From Ypsolopha sequella (taxonomy: Eukaryota > Arthropoda > Insecta > Lepidoptera > Ypsolophidae), in contig CAKOHE010000067.1 in NCBI GenBank assembly GCA_934047225.1, positions 152,954 through 216,953 on the forward strand: a stretch of 64,000 nt of DNA, read 5' to 3'. This document shows, one piece after another, positions 40,658 to 52,042 of the stretch. Both the position numbers and the translations under genes were made by a program. Every line of letters begins with the position of its first letter. The stretch's first letter is position 1. The notes beneath the pieces were generated by a model. The model ran no database searches, was not told the DNA's origin, and worked only from the letters and a program-made list of their open reading frames with translations.

Positions 40658-40797
40658 GAAGCCGATTCTGAAGGCTAGATTTAATGTCAAAAATTAAATC
40701 CCTGTTTTTGCAAACTAGGCCGAGGTAACGAAAGCTTATTTCTTTGTAAAAATATTGTTTTGACTGGTCTAAAACTAAAAAGCCTTCAAAATCATCC
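40658..40797. mobile_element. MITE C copy (diverged)
   Basis: The left arm GCCGATTCTGAAGGCT and the right arm AAAACTAAAAAGCCTTCAAAATC are inverted relatives, as in the copy at 51582-51744. The loop differs. Confidence 0.6.
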
Positions 40798-41155
40798 ACA
40801 ATCAAAAAGCGAATGAAAAAAACAGAAGTCTGATAAGCGCTGAAAAATTATTCTACGAAAACTACATTAGACAGTTTATTATCGCGACGAAGGCTCCAAC
40901 AGCTTTCATTGTTTCTACGAGTCGGCCAATCACGGTCGGACACACGGTATGTAAGAACCAATCATCAGCCTTTTGCTATTTTGCGTGTCTGGTACCGTTT
41001 TCGAATGGCACTTTTTTAGAAACCCGTGTGCTGGGGTTTTTCTCATTCGCCGCAAACAAATTATTTTTTAACTGTGAGGTCATCGAACATTTTAATCATA
41101 AAACCAATCGTCTGTTTCTTTACCCATCGCGTCTTAATTACTGCGCACATTTGAC
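40798..41155. other. Non-coding stretch, nothing recognised
   Basis: Mixed-composition sequence (GCGACGAAGGCTCCAACAGC, GAGTCGGCCAATCACGGTCG) without gene or recognised repeat end. Confidence 0.3.
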
Positions 41156-41158
41156 TCT

Positions 41159-41870
41159 TTACCGCCTCTGTGGTGCGGAGGTTCGAGTACTGGACTACTA
41201 TTCCGGAGGTAGCGTGTTCAAATCCCGTAGGGGCACAAGTGTTCGGTCTACGTGCTTCGGAACTAGGGTTGCCAACTATCCCGATATCAGGCCTCTGTGT
41301 CCCGTGTCCCGACGACGGGGCTGGCGGGATGCTAGTTGTCCCGATTTTCAACCTTTACCAATTTTTCATTCAACTAACATGTTTTAAATTTTTCGATTAC
41401 GTACGGAGATGTATAAAATGTGCCAAATACCAAAACAAATTTAAGAACAAAAATTGAACGTAATTTGTTTCGTTCAATATCAGATATAATTTAATTTTAG
41501 CATAGACTAAGTTTCAGTTAAGGCATAGACTAGTCTATGGTTAAGGTAAGTAATTATTATACTATGTTAAATATGTTCGTAATTATTATTTGAAAACATT
41601 CACAGAGACTTATATTATTGGTTGAAATATTTTTAGTTTGTGAAATTTTCCAACTTTTCTATTTATAATGATAAAAATCTTTTGAAGTCCCGATTTTATA
41701 TTGGTTGTCCCGATCTTTATTCCATTAAATCCCGAAAATCTCATTCCTAGAGTGGGCAACCCTATTCGGGAGGTACGTTAAGCTGTGGGTACATATTTGT
41801 GCCCGAAGTGCGGCGACAGATCATCACTGTGCGACGTAATAAGTCGGTGATAGCCTGGAGGGTTGAGCCA
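41159..41870 (+). mobile_element. tRNA-headed SINE split by a hAT MITE
   Basis: The head CGCCTCTGTGGTGCGGAGG and B-box GTTCAAATCCC (41217-41227) are tRNA-like, and the body GTGTTCGGTCTACGTGCTTCGG continues after the insertion as GGAGGTACGTTAAGCTG and GACGTAATAAGTCGG. The minus-strand copy at 9545-9806 has the same body uninterrupted. The 3' boundary with the following LINE is not sharp. Confidence 0.68.
41264..41764. mobile_element. hAT-type MITE in the SINE
   Basis: Ends are TAGGGTTGCCAAC and, inverted, TAGGGTTGCCCAC. The flanking 8-mers TTCGGAAC (41256-41263) and TTCGGGAG (41765-41772) differ at two positions; the empty paralogue at 9704-9711 has TTCGGAAG, so they are a decayed target duplication. 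The 501-bp interior has no transposase. Confidence 0.78.
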
Positions 41871-42291
41871 ATTACGTTCCGGGTCAGTGTCCGTTTGCGG
41901 CAACACGCCCTCTTTGGTCCAGCGTACCACCACAAACGGTGCCCATGGTGTAGCCAGCCGTGTGGTAATCGGAATACACCGGCCTTAAGCTGAGACGGGC
42001 GAGGCTCCTGAGCGGAGGGGTATGCAGACGGCAGTGTACGGGGTGTGTGGTGAGCGAGTGATCCTTCCCAGATTGCTGGCAGCCGCACACTTAGCCCAGC
42101 TAGCTGGTGCATCCTTATGCTAATCCGTCTCGTATACAACTCCGTTACGCCAAACCTGCAGGGCCTCTAGGTTCATCCCACCTAGGCAGGTTTTTGGCAG
42201 GGAGCCTATATCTCTACAAGGATTTCCTGGTGTCACCTTAGTGTGATTCCCCCGACGTTGTGGGCTCCGAGGTGGGTGGGGACTTGTAGAG

Positions 42292-44177
42292 ATGAATCAA
42301 AACGGCCTACAAAAAATGGAAAAAGGGAATGAAACAAAAACTGACGACGGTGCCAACAAACCACCGTCTAATGCGCTAAACCTTAGCGCTCTGGCAGATG
42401 CCATACAGCCACAAAGCTTTGTAAGCTCATGGCAGATGGTCTCCAATAAGAAGAAAAATAAACAGCCGAGAGGCAAACAGCGTGCGAACGTTGTAGCCGG
42501 AGGCCAACAACAAGGGTTTGACAGCCAACAAGGCAATCAACCCTCACAACAGTCAGGCCGTAACAGGCGGAATCGCTGGAGGCGCGCTAAGCGCCGAGAA
42601 GTGACTGACATTAAACCCCAGGAACAGACCAGAGATGCTCCAGCAACCCCTGTCAACACGACACCTGGAACGAGTGCGCTTACGGCCCCCCCCGAGACTC
42701 CACCCAGCAAACCCAGACCTCAGTCAACCCTTTGCCGAAGGCCAACAAGCCTAAGGCGGGGTTCGCTGGGTCGGGGCGGCCGGGAGGAGCCACGGGGTGG
42801 CCGAAGCCATCTTGTGAGAAGGTTGCCCAGACACAGGGAAACATGCAGGGCACCCAGACCAGAGATGCTCCAGCAACTCCTGCTGACACGGCGTCTGGAA
42901 CGAGTGCGCTCACGCCCTCCCACCGAGACTCCACTCAGCAGGTGAAGGCCTCAGTTAACCCCTTGCCAAAGGCCAACAAGCCCAAGGTTGGGTTCGCTGG
43001 GCCGGGACGGCTGGAAGGAGCCAAGGGGAGACCGAAGCCATTTAGTGAGAAGGCTGCCCAGTCACAGGGTAACACGCAGGGCACCCCTGGTTCTGGTAAA
43101 GGTCAGAAGGGAAACCCGGTCTTTCACAACGCTCGGGATGGCGTCCCTGGAAGCGGCCGTGAGACGGCACCTGGAAGGCCTCAGGCAACACGTTTGCCAA
43201 AGCGCCGTCGCCAGGACCGCCTCGACGACACCGTCTCTCCGGGGAGTAACGCCAAGAGAGTCAGGGTAGACCGGGGCAGAGATTCGACATCGTCCTATGC
43301 AGAAGCGATGCAATCGCATTTGTGTGTGGCGGTCAGGATCAGCCCTAGCCAGGACCTTCCGGAAGCAGCAGCTCGGCAGCTTCAGGCAGAACTCCTAATA
43401 AAAGTAGGAGAAATCTGCGATGAGGCGGCCAGCTCCAACATACCCGACGTACCGTCGTTCCGAGGACGCCCTAGCTGGAATGCGGGAGTCCTTAGACTAT
43501 GGTGTGAAGATGACGGGTCTTTGGCCTGGCTGAAACGCACCGTAGCGACGTTGAAGCCACCGTACCCAGGTACGAGTTATGAAGTCGTCAGCCTCAAGGA
43601 GCTAACACCCAAGGTTAGATGTGGGTTGTTTATTCCTGAGGCGACGGACAAAACGCCTTCTGAAATACAGACCTGGCTGGCCATGCAGAACAAGAAATGG
43701 CTGAAGGTAGACAGCTGGTCTATGTATAGTATGGAAGTGCACGAACCTCCGGCCGAGAGACCTGGGATATTTTTAAACTTGGGTATACCTCGGTCGGAAA
43801 TACCGGCTCTGATGGCGAGAGACCGCCGAGTCACCTTTGGGTTAGGCTTGGTGTACGTCAGATTCTTCGGTCCGAGAGGTTTGCAAGATACCGCTCCCGA
43901 AGACCCACCAGCGCCAGTGACTACGGAGGCAGACCCCACCCCCGACCCCAGCAAAGGGTCAGGTAAACTCGTGCGTCAGACCACCACCGTAGCCACTCAA
44001 CCTTGTGGAGAACCGACGGAGGAGAGCAGCGGTAAGATGGAAGTGGAGCTGCAACCTTCCGTTGGAGACCCCCTGGACAAATTTGGCGTGGTCGGAGAGA
44101 CGGACGAGGACTCAGTTGATAGCGAAATTCTGTTATCCTCTCCCGCCCGTCCCTCCGACGAACGTTATTCAAACTAA
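42292..44177 (+). pseudogene. LINE ORF1 (gag-like), frameshifted
   Basis: Starts MNQNGLQKMEKGNETKTDDG at 42292 and stays open in that frame to 42945, while the true continuation runs in the frame open from 42732 to the TAA at 44175. The change of frame is most likely at the run of eight C (42687-42694). The N-terminal half is basic, low-complexity, with KANKPK.GFAG.GR repeated. The C-terminal half (43290-43900; YAEAMQSHLCVAVRISPS, GVLRLWCEDDGSLAWLKRT, YMEVHEPP-like) resembles DUF4780-type domains of insect LINEs. Likely RNA-binding chaperone of the particle; no CCHC knuckle is seen. Confidence 0.78.
42627..43088 (+). repeat. Internal tandem duplication in LINE ORF1
   Basis: ACCAGAGATGCTCCAGCAAC at about 42627 and 42858 begin two units of about 230 bp, both running through GGAACGAGTGCGCT, CCAAAGGCCAACAAG-like and CAGGG.AACA.GCAGGGCACC. 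The units differ at many sites and in one indel at the C-run. Confidence 0.85.
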
Positions 44178-46026
44178 CCTCCAGCACAAGCAGGTGGCAG
44201 TGGCCACGCTGCGCCGTGTGCTGGAGGCTAACAAACAAACTATCGCCCCGATCCAAGAGCCTTGGATCAGGGCGGACAGAATATGCGGCCTGGGCAACAT
44301 AGGAGGTAAGCTATTTTTAAATACCTCCGTGCAAAGCCCACGGACATGTATTTACGTCCCGCGCCACTTGAATGCCGTGCCTCTAACACAGTTTTGTTCC
44401 AGGGATCTGACGACAGTCAGGCTCAAAGTTCAGGCCTGTGGGGGAGGCGACGCTACTGTGGTGCTGGCGTCTGCCTACCTTCCTGGTGATGAGGAGGTGC
44501 CCACTAGGGAGCTGGCGGACTTGATACAGCACTGCGAGCAAAGTGGCCTGGACCTAATCGTGTCAGCAGACTCCAACTGTCACCACCCCATTTGGGGCAG
44601 CGAGACTCCTAACAAGAGAGGTGAAGACCTAGTATCTTATCTTTTCTCAACGAACCTAACAGTCCTCAACAAGGGCTGTGAACCAACTTTCGTTACCTCC
44701 AGATTTCAAACAATAGTAGATATCACCTTAGCTACGGAGACAGCTTCAAAACTGGTCACGGATTGGCACGTGTCCGAGGAGCCCTCTTTCTCGGACCACA
44801 GGCGAATCTGCTACAGATTAGGTGTCCACATAGAGAGACCACTACCTAGACGTAACCCGAGGAAAACGGACATCGCAAGGTATAAGGGTCTTCTGAAAGA
44901 AGAACTGCAGAAGATTAACTTTCAGGATATGAGGACAAAAGCTAGCAACATTGAAGCCAATGTCAAAACACTAACAAACAGTATTAACACATGCTACCAG
45001 AAGGCTTGCCCACTAGTGACGCAATCCTCCAAAAACTCAAAATGTCACTGGTGGGGACCTGAACTCGAACGGCTCCGGCATAAGTCGAGACGTTTATTCA
45101 ACAGAGCCATGAACACCAGAAACGAGGAAGATTGGGAGAAGTACAAAGAGGCCCAATCATTCTACAAAAAGCGCATCAGGATTAGGAGATGCGAATCCTG
45201 GCGCCGTTTCTGTGAGAACATTGAATCAAACAATGAAGCTGCCAGGATACGTAAGGTCCTATCAAGTGACCAAGATCGCAACCTAGGCTCGCTTAAGAAA
45301 CAGGATAATAACTATACCAACACAGACAATGAGACCTGTGAAGTACTACTCCAGACACACTTCCCAGGTTGCAGCATTTCAGACGATTGTACCTGGGGAG
45401 AAACAACGAGCAGAACTCCAACTGAGCAGGACTAGAAAGCGGCCGAGAATGTGGTCGATATTGACAAGACCACCTGGGCCGTTAACAGCTTCCTACCGTT
45501 TAAATCGGCGGGGCTGGATGGCATATTCCCCGCTCTTCTGAGATGGGGAATCGACTACCTAGCAGAACCGCTGACAGACATCTTAAAAGCATGTCTGGCA
45601 CACGGCTACATACCGTGTGACGGGAGGGAAGTCAAAGTTATATTTTTGCCTAAACCGGGTAGAAGTGACTACACTGTTGCGAAATCCTTTAGACCCATTA
45701 GTCTCACATCCTTCCTTCTTAAGACCCTGGAAAGGCTATGCGACAGGCATATCAGAGACGGAGCTTTAAAGAAGAAACCGCTACACCCGAATCAACATGC
45801 CTACAGTTCGGGTAAATCAACAGAGTCGGCTCTGCATAGCGTAGTGAGAAAAATTGAGAGCGCTCTAAATACGAAGGAATCAACCTTAGGGGCCTTTATC
45901 GATATCGAGGGCGCCTTTGACAAAACTAAATTTACAAACATCAGCCAGGCTCTCATTAAATATGACGTCGAACCAACACTACGCGGGTGGATAGACAACA
46001 TGCTTAAGAGGCCGGTGCAAAGTTAA
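44165..46026 (+). pseudogene. LINE ORF2: endonuclease and partial RT, in-frame stop
   Basis: The frame overlaps the ORF1 end and reads VIQTNLQHKQVAVATLRRVL, QEPWIRADRICGL, VVLASAYLPGDEEV, VSADSNCHHPIWGSE and EPSFSDHRRICYRLG: an APE-type endonuclease with the usual N, E, D and SDH residues. After a linker the RT starts at about 45451: FKSAGLDGIFPALL, VKVIFLPKPGRSD, FRPISLTSFLLKTLER, AYSSGKSTESALH and GAFIDIEGAFD. A TAG at 45433-45435 interrupts the same frame between endonuclease and RT. The catalytic YADD and the C-terminal part are lost. Confidence 0.87.
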
Positions 46027-46373
46027 TTGGCCATACAAACGTAATACAAAAATCATTTGCAATTCGAGCATATTTCAACCAAATTATGCTGTTATTCTGA
46101 TTAAGACAGTATTTTTATAGGTTCATGAATATGTTTCCTTCCAAAATACTAACCTGAAACGAAATGTCAGCGATTTGCAATTCGCACATTGTTCCCGCAG
46201 GATCATAAAGTAAAGAACGTAACTAGCAAAGAAGGGATTTAATATAAATAAACAGTAATGCGTGGTGTCAGTTCAATTTTCCTTTTGAGTGTGTCGAGCT
46301 GGCTCGCTGATTCCCCCCGACCCCCGCACCCGCGGGCTCCGACGACCGGTTATGTGAGTCGTAGGCGCGAACA
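46020..46373 (-). repeat. Probable 3' LTR of the antisense BEL/Pao element
   Basis: After the pol stop, a purine-rich GGGCCCGGAGGA leads into TGTTCGCGCCTACGACTCAC on the minus strand (start 46373), a usual LTR start. TTTATATTAAA-like text and A/T-rich end follow. The left border is near the LINE break (46017-46027) but exact ends are unknown, because the partner LTR is missing. Confidence 0.5.
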
Positions 46374-46409
46374 TCCTCCGGGCCCTTGAAGGCTCAGCTT
46401 TCAAAGTAA

Positions 46410-49400
46410 CTATGATGATGTGAGAGGACAGATCTTGCAGAGAGCCCGTCTTTTGGTTCCCTTGCTGGTAAGAATATCTGCGACTCTAGGCACTCCATCG
46501 TCGCCTGGGTATAATTTGGTCACGCGCCCCATGCGCCAGAAAAGAGGTGGTAGATTTTCTTCTTTCACCAGGACAAGCTCGCCTAACTGTAAGTCTGTAT
46601 ATCGTGTACGCCATTTTGAACGTTGTTGCAGCTCCGATATATATTCTTGTTGCCAGCGTCTCCAGAAATGCTGTTTGGCTTGCTCTATTCTTTGGAATCG
46701 GTCCAGTCGATTTGGGTTTGCGTCTTCTAAAAGTGGTGCTGGTAATGACATTAGTGGACGGCCGATAAGGAAGTGCCCTGGCGTGAGTGGAGAAAAATCA
46801 TCCGGTGATGAGGATAGAGGACATAGAGGTCGACTGTTAAGGATGGCTTCAACCTGAGCAAACAGCGAAGACAGCTCCTCATATGTCAAATGCGTGTTTC
46901 CGAGAATACGTTTGATATGGAATTTTGCCGACTTGATACCTGCCTCTACATAACCGTTGAAGTTACAAGCGTAAGCCGGGGAAAATTTAAATGTAATGTG
47001 TTGATCAGCTGCAAATTCTGTGATAGAGTTCTTATTGAGCTTAAGGAATTCTTTGATATCTTTAGCAGCAGCTACAAAGTTGCGTCCGTTATCGCAAAAC
47101 AACTCATAAGGCTTTCCTCTCCGAGATATGAATCTGCGCAGCGACAAAATGAAGGAATCCTTTGACAGCTCACTTACAGCTTCTAAGTGAACACATTTAA
47201 ACCTTAAACATATAAAAAGACACAGGTAGCATTTGCTAATCTTACAGCCTCTGCCACGACGATCTGTGATCATGAACGGCCCCGCGAAGTCAACAGAACA
47301 GGCAGAAAATGGGAAATCTGGATTCAAACGTTCAGGTGGTAGGTTACCCATGATATTACGAAGAGTTTGACCACTAGCGCGTCTACATGTAATGCAACCA
47401 CGCGCCGTACGTCGTGCCAAGTCTCTGCCACCTATAGGCCATATAGTTTCTCTGACTGATGCGAGCAGGAGCTGAGGCCCTGCATGTAAGAGGCGACTGT
47501 GTTCCTGTGTGAAGATGAGTTTCGTGAATGGGTGTTTAGAGCTTAGTAATAAAGGATGCTTTTTATTGTAGTCGTAGTCGGATTGACTAAGCCTCCCCCC
47601 CACTCTCAAGAGACCTTTAGAGTCAACAAACGGAGATAATGAAAGAATGTGACATTTTGGACTCAATTTGTTTTGTCCTCTGAGTAACTTAAGTTCTTTA
47701 GAGAACGTTTCTTCTTGGGAAATCTTTACCAAAGTGAGAAAAGCTTTCTCAAGCTCGTTATTTGACAGAGGACCTGTCAGCTTGTTGTTTTTGTTTTGGC
47801 AGTTGTATATGAAGCGATAAATGAAGGCAACTGCTCGTTGTAAAGTTGTAAGTCTAGAATATTTTTCAAATTGTATTAAAACACAAGAAGATTCTACGTT
47901 TTCGATTGTGGTGGAGTGTACTTTAAATTCAGGTAAGTCTCTAGGGATGTCTCTGTGTAGAGTAGGCCAATTTGATTCAGACTCTACAAGAAATTGAGGT
48001 CCATGCCACCATAGCTGTGCTTTCTGAACGTGCTGAGGATCTACGCCTCGAGATGCAAGGTCTGCTGGGTTATGCGAAGTTGGAACATAACGCCAGGACC
48101 GAAAATCTGTAATATCTTTGATAGCAGCTATTCTATTGGCCACAAAAACCTTTAATTTAGAATTATCGGAATTTAGCCATGCGAGAACGACGCTAGAGTC
48201 GGTCCAAAATATAGAGCGAGTAATGTGCTTCCTCAAGGCAGCTCGGACTGCATATTCTAACCGAGCTGCTAGAAGAGCACCGCAAAGTTCTAAGCGCGGT
48301 ATTGTTGTAGGCTTTGTTGGAGCGACTCTGGTTTTAGCACAGAGTAGGTGTATAGAGGGCTCACTTGCTTCATAAAAGGACTTTACATACACACAGGCCC
48401 CGTAAGCAAGCTGAGATGCATCGCAGAAGCAATGCAGCTCTATGTTGCATGGAGAGTCGCATGAAATTCTCCTCGGGATATTTAGAGAGCTTATAGCGTG
48501 TACGTTGTTAACGAAACGAGACCAAGAACGTTGAATCTCTACAGGTACTTGTTCATCCCAGCCTACCTCAGCCTGCCACAATTTTTGCATGAGGATTTTT
48601 GGTTTGATTGTACATAGACTGAGCAAGCCAAGAGGATCGAAAATTTTGAATGTGGTTGAGAGAATTGAACGTTTAGTTGCCTTTTCAGTGGAATTGTTGT
48701 TCACGTCAATGGTGAAATGCAATAAATCCACATTTGGATTCCATCCTAGGCCAAGCGTTTGAAAGGATTGACTCAAAACCAAATTATCTTGAGTGTTGAT
48801 ATTCGTAGTTTGTGAATTGAGGAGTGCTTGTGAGTTAGACCTGAATTTACGCAAGTTGAAACATCCAGACTTGAGAGATTTTGATACAGATTGCTGTATG
48901 GATAGAAGTTCTGACTCTGAGTCAGCTCCAGTAAGACAGTCATCGCAATAAAAGTCATTCTGTATGATTGTTTTAATACTCGAATCATTGCATTCTTCAC
49001 CAAGCTGCCACAAGCATCTAGCAGCTAGAAAACTAGCGCTGGCAAAACCATAGGTAACAGTGTGTAAAATTAGTGAACGGATAGGCAGGTTTTCACTTTC
49101 GCGCCATAAAATAACTTGTAGCTCGCGATCGAGCTCGTTTAGAATAATTTGCCTGTATTGTTTTTCTATGTCACCCGATAGCACGTATTTGTGATTTCGA
49201 AAACGCAGCAAGATGTTGAATAGGGAATCTTGGATGTTCGGGCCAATCATCTGCAAATTATTGACAGAGTACCCCGAAGAAGTGGGGGCAGAGGCGTCAA
49301 ACACGACGCGGCATTTTGAAGACTCACTGTTTTCTTTTAACACAGCATGATGAGGAAGATAGTTGGGCCTTGTTAGTGATTTAGCCTCGGACAGATGTCC

Positions 49401-49868
49401 CAGCTCTTCGTATTCGTTTATGAACTGGGTATATTGTTCTTTAAGAGGGGGCTGCCGTTCAAAACGTTTTTCTAAGCTAAGAAAGCGTTTTTTTGCTATG
49501 TAGAAGGAGTCTCCCAGACAATCAGCTGTGCCCTTTAGGGGGAGCCATACACAGAACCTACCATCTTCAAGACGAGTAGTATTTTGTATGAAATGTTGTT
49601 CACATTCATTTTGACTGGAGCTTTCTGAGCTTTCACAAGATGGGAAGCTTTCAAGCTCCCAGAATTTAGTAAGTTGGTGATCAATTTTTTCAGTCATAGT
49701 GAAATTGCAATGTATAGATTTCATATCTGCGTTTGATTTGAGATTGTTTGAGATAGAACCAGCAATGATCCACCCTAGTTTAGAATCTTGCAGAATAGGC
49801 TGTTTTTTGCCAAACGAAAACTGCTCTGGGCCTATAAGCTCCCAAAATATGTCTGCTCCCAGCAACAC
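46410..49868 (-). pseudogene. BEL/Pao pol block, 1152 codons
   Basis: Residues 1-60 follow the protease (LLGADIFWELIGPEQFSFG). RT spans about 150-420 with catalytic YCDDCLTG (about residue 306); the second position is Cys where the other copy has Val. RNase H starts at about 485 (CFCDASQLAYGACVYV). The integrase HHCC is at about 800-850, the catalytic residues in SVDFAGPFM, FCDNGRNFVA and FNGYVEAGIKS. The C-terminal GDDGVPRVADILTSKGTKRR ends just before a stop at 46410. The block is unbroken, but its link to Gag/protease is frameshifted at 49885, so the gene is defective. Confidence 0.87.
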
Positions 49869-49887
49869 GTCAATCTGAGACGGCTGG

Positions 49888-51000
49888 TTAAACGTTGCTT
49901 GGATCAGCTAAGGTTAAAGATGAAGGTAGCTTAAGATGCTTTATATCAACATATCGCTTGGGCAGTTGATCTGTAATTTGTGGCAGTACTAAAAATTGAA
50001 GATTAGTAGTAAATGATGTATTCATTGACCTTATTTGAGCATAGCAACGCTCGGGGGCTACTTTTAGAGAAGTATTGCCTATTCCTAAGATGCTAGTTGC
50101 ATTGAGTTGCTCAGAAGGTAGCTCCAAGCGACGCTTTAAACTGCTGCTCATAAAAGAAGACTGGCTAGCACAGTCCAGAAGGGCCTTAACGGTTTCTGTT
50201 TTATTATTATTGGGATTGATGATCTCTATTAATGCAGTAGATAATAGCACCTCATTAGTAGAAATTACTGACATAGAAATAGAAGAGTTGGAGCCACCAT
50301 TATTAATGTTGTTGGTTTCTGTGTTAGAAGTTAAAGGTGAGGAAGATGAGTCAACTTGTTTGTGTAGTAGTGTGTTGTGTCGCCCCTTACATACACGACA
50401 ACCTCCAAGCCTGCATCGACGCGTATCATGGTCGGATCTCAAGCAGTTGTGGCACAGGTTCAGCTTGTTGACCTGCGCCCATCTGTGATCCTCGTCAAGA
50501 GACTTGAGTACGTTGCATTCATGCGCGCGATGCTTGCCTTGGCAAAAGACGCACGGGCGAGGGTTGGATTGTTGTGCTGAAATCATGAACGATTTGGTAA
50601 ATTTAATTGGTTTTGACCCACTTGCTTGTTTATTTGTTTGCACAACGGGCACAGATGATTGTTTGTCCCTTTTGGACCTATAAACAGACTCTAAGACGTC
50701 AGCTCGATTGTTGAGAAACTTTTTGAAGTTCTCTAAGTTTGGTAACTCGTCGAGATCATTACGATACTCTTCCCATTTTATACCTGTGACTTGATCAAGT
50801 TTTGTTGTCATTATATGTATGATAACTGTGTCCCAGTGTTCAGTGGGCTGTCCAAGGTTCTTAAGTGCTCTTAGGTTTTTTGTTACATGATCACTTAGAA
50901 ACCTCAGAGCCTTATCAGATTCACGTTGGAGGGGCTCGGTACTGAAAAGGGAATTTAGGTGATTGTTGATAAGCTGACGCTTATTATTATATCTATAGTG
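49888..51000 (-). pseudogene. BEL/Pao gag-protease block, 5'-truncated
   Basis: It starts within Gag (RYNNKRQLINNHLNSLFS), followed by LRALKNLGQPTEHWDTVII. Zinc-knuckle motifs: CVFCQGKHRAHEC, CHNCLRSDHDTRRC and CRVCKGRHNTLLH. The protease is LLDCASQSSFMSSSL, where the usual D-T/N-G-S/A is D-C-A-S, so Gly is replaced. The frame meets TAA at about 49888-49890; pol goes on in another frame. Sequence right of 51000 in the same frame (51072 Met) is flank, not Gag. Confidence 0.82.
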
Positions 51001-51214
51001 GAATAGTCTACCAGAAGCTGTAATCAGTGCATCCACAGTGAACTCATTCAAAAATAAACTTGACAATTTCATGAAAACTAAAGTGCAGTGATATACACAA
51101 AATCAGCTTTTAGCTGCCTGTGTATCAATAATAATAATAATAATCTTATCAAGAAAATGGATGGTATTTAAGACGAACTGTTTTCGAAGATTAAATTTTT
51201 ATAATCGAACGGTG

Positions 51215-51430
51215 TAACATCTTTATTGCAACAATTAACTTAAATAACAATAAAATTAAAATAAAAGGACTAAAATAAATACATCTAAACTAAACTAAAA
51301 ATGACCGTAAAAATAAACTAAAACACCTTAAAAAATAAACTATATTATAAATAAAAAACTTCGTCCAAATAGCTGCTCTGCGGCAAGGTGCCCAGTATGC
51401 TGGCGACATTCCCACGCTGGATTGCTAATC
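51215..51430 (-). mobile_element. LINE 3' end fragment, minus strand
   Basis: GCTCTGCGGCAAGGTGCCCA, with GCTGGCGACATTCCCACGCT, is a relative of the coding end at 62880-62940 (LLGTLP read on the minus strand). It is followed by a long A/T 3' UTR with AACTAAACTAAAAAT and ends in TCTTTATTGCAAC. Only the last codons remain. Confidence 0.6.
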
Positions 51431-51581
51431 GAACTAAAAATAAAAACAAATTTTAATACGTAGATGTAAAAACTCGAAATCAACTTTCAAACAAAAAGAA
51501 AATAATTGAAATAGCTATTGAATTACAGGAATTGAATTTGTAAGAAAATTTCGGCAATTTAATATGTAATTACAAGACAAT

Positions 51582-51744
51582 AAAGCCAATTCTGAAGGCT
51601 TTAATTTTAGCTTTAGTGCTGTCTAAACAAAACTTTGTCTATCGTAAAATTGTCTTTAAATGCTAGGAATAGAATCTGAATTACTTTGGAATAATTTTAG
51701 TTTTGAGAGCACTAAAACTAAAATTAAAACCTTCAGAATCAGCT
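51582..51744. mobile_element. MITE C, best copy
   Basis: The left arm AAAGCCAATTCTGAAGGCTT, TAATTTTAGCTTTAGTGCT is matched inverted by AGTTTTGAGAGCACTAAAAC and AAAACCTTCAGAATCAGCT. The loop has TTGTCTTTAAATGCTAGGAA. Partial copies: 40077, 40658, 63911. Confidence 0.8.
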
Positions 51745-51747
51745 ACA

Positions 51748-52035
51748 GTGGTATCGATTCGAATGTGCACAAATACGACTTAACTTAACTAAAATTAAGT
51801 TAAGATGTGTCAAATTACTTTTGCTATTCGGTAAAACACAACTTAACCTATTTTGACAGGAGCAAACTAATTTTGGTTAATTAAGACCAAAACACAATTT
51901 TGCAATTCGAAGTGACCATCTAACTGTCAAATTTTAGAAACGTCAAACTAAAAATGGACAAATTTTAGTTGAGACATATTTCGTGACGATTAAATTTTAA
52001 CAAGTTCATTCAGAATGTTTTCTGATCGTTTTTGA
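51748..52035. other. Repeat-rich non-coding stretch
   Basis: GGTATCGATTCGAATGTGCA, CGACTTAACTTA, and CAACTTAACCTATTTTGACA look like a diverged relative of MITE B. The rest precedes the short exon at 52043. Confidence 0.4.
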
Positions 52036-52042
52036 GGTAAGA

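Larger units (their letters stand above)
41871..46026 (+). mobile_element. I/LOA-like LINE, 3'-truncated
   Basis: It has a 5' UTR (about 41880-42291), ORF1 (42292-44177, one frameshift) and ORF2 (from about 44165) with endonuclease and the first half of RT. The RT stops before the catalytic YADD/FADD box where an antisense BEL-type LTR begins near 46020. ORF1 has an internal tandem duplication. ORF2 has one in-frame TAG. A 5'-complete, 3'-lost LINE shows loss after insertion. Confidence 0.85.
46374..51010 (-). mobile_element. Antisense BEL/Pao element, 5'-truncated
   Basis: Gag (without its first part), protease, RT, RNase H and integrase lie on the minus strand, then the probable 3' LTR. 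The 5' LTR, leader and Gag start are missing; recognisable Gag begins at about 50995 (RYNNKRQLINNH). One frameshift lies near 49885. Sequence differs widely from the 33-40 kb copy, so it is another BEL/Pao lineage. Confidence 0.88.

Noticed and set aside
41159..41240. tRNA gene on the plus strand
   Set aside because: Only a B-box-like GTTCAAATCCC and a poor A box; it is the head of the SINE.
42292..42945. Separate 217-aa host protein
   Set aside because: It is LINE ORF1 before the C-run frameshift; the frame after 42694 is the shifted reading of the duplicated segment.
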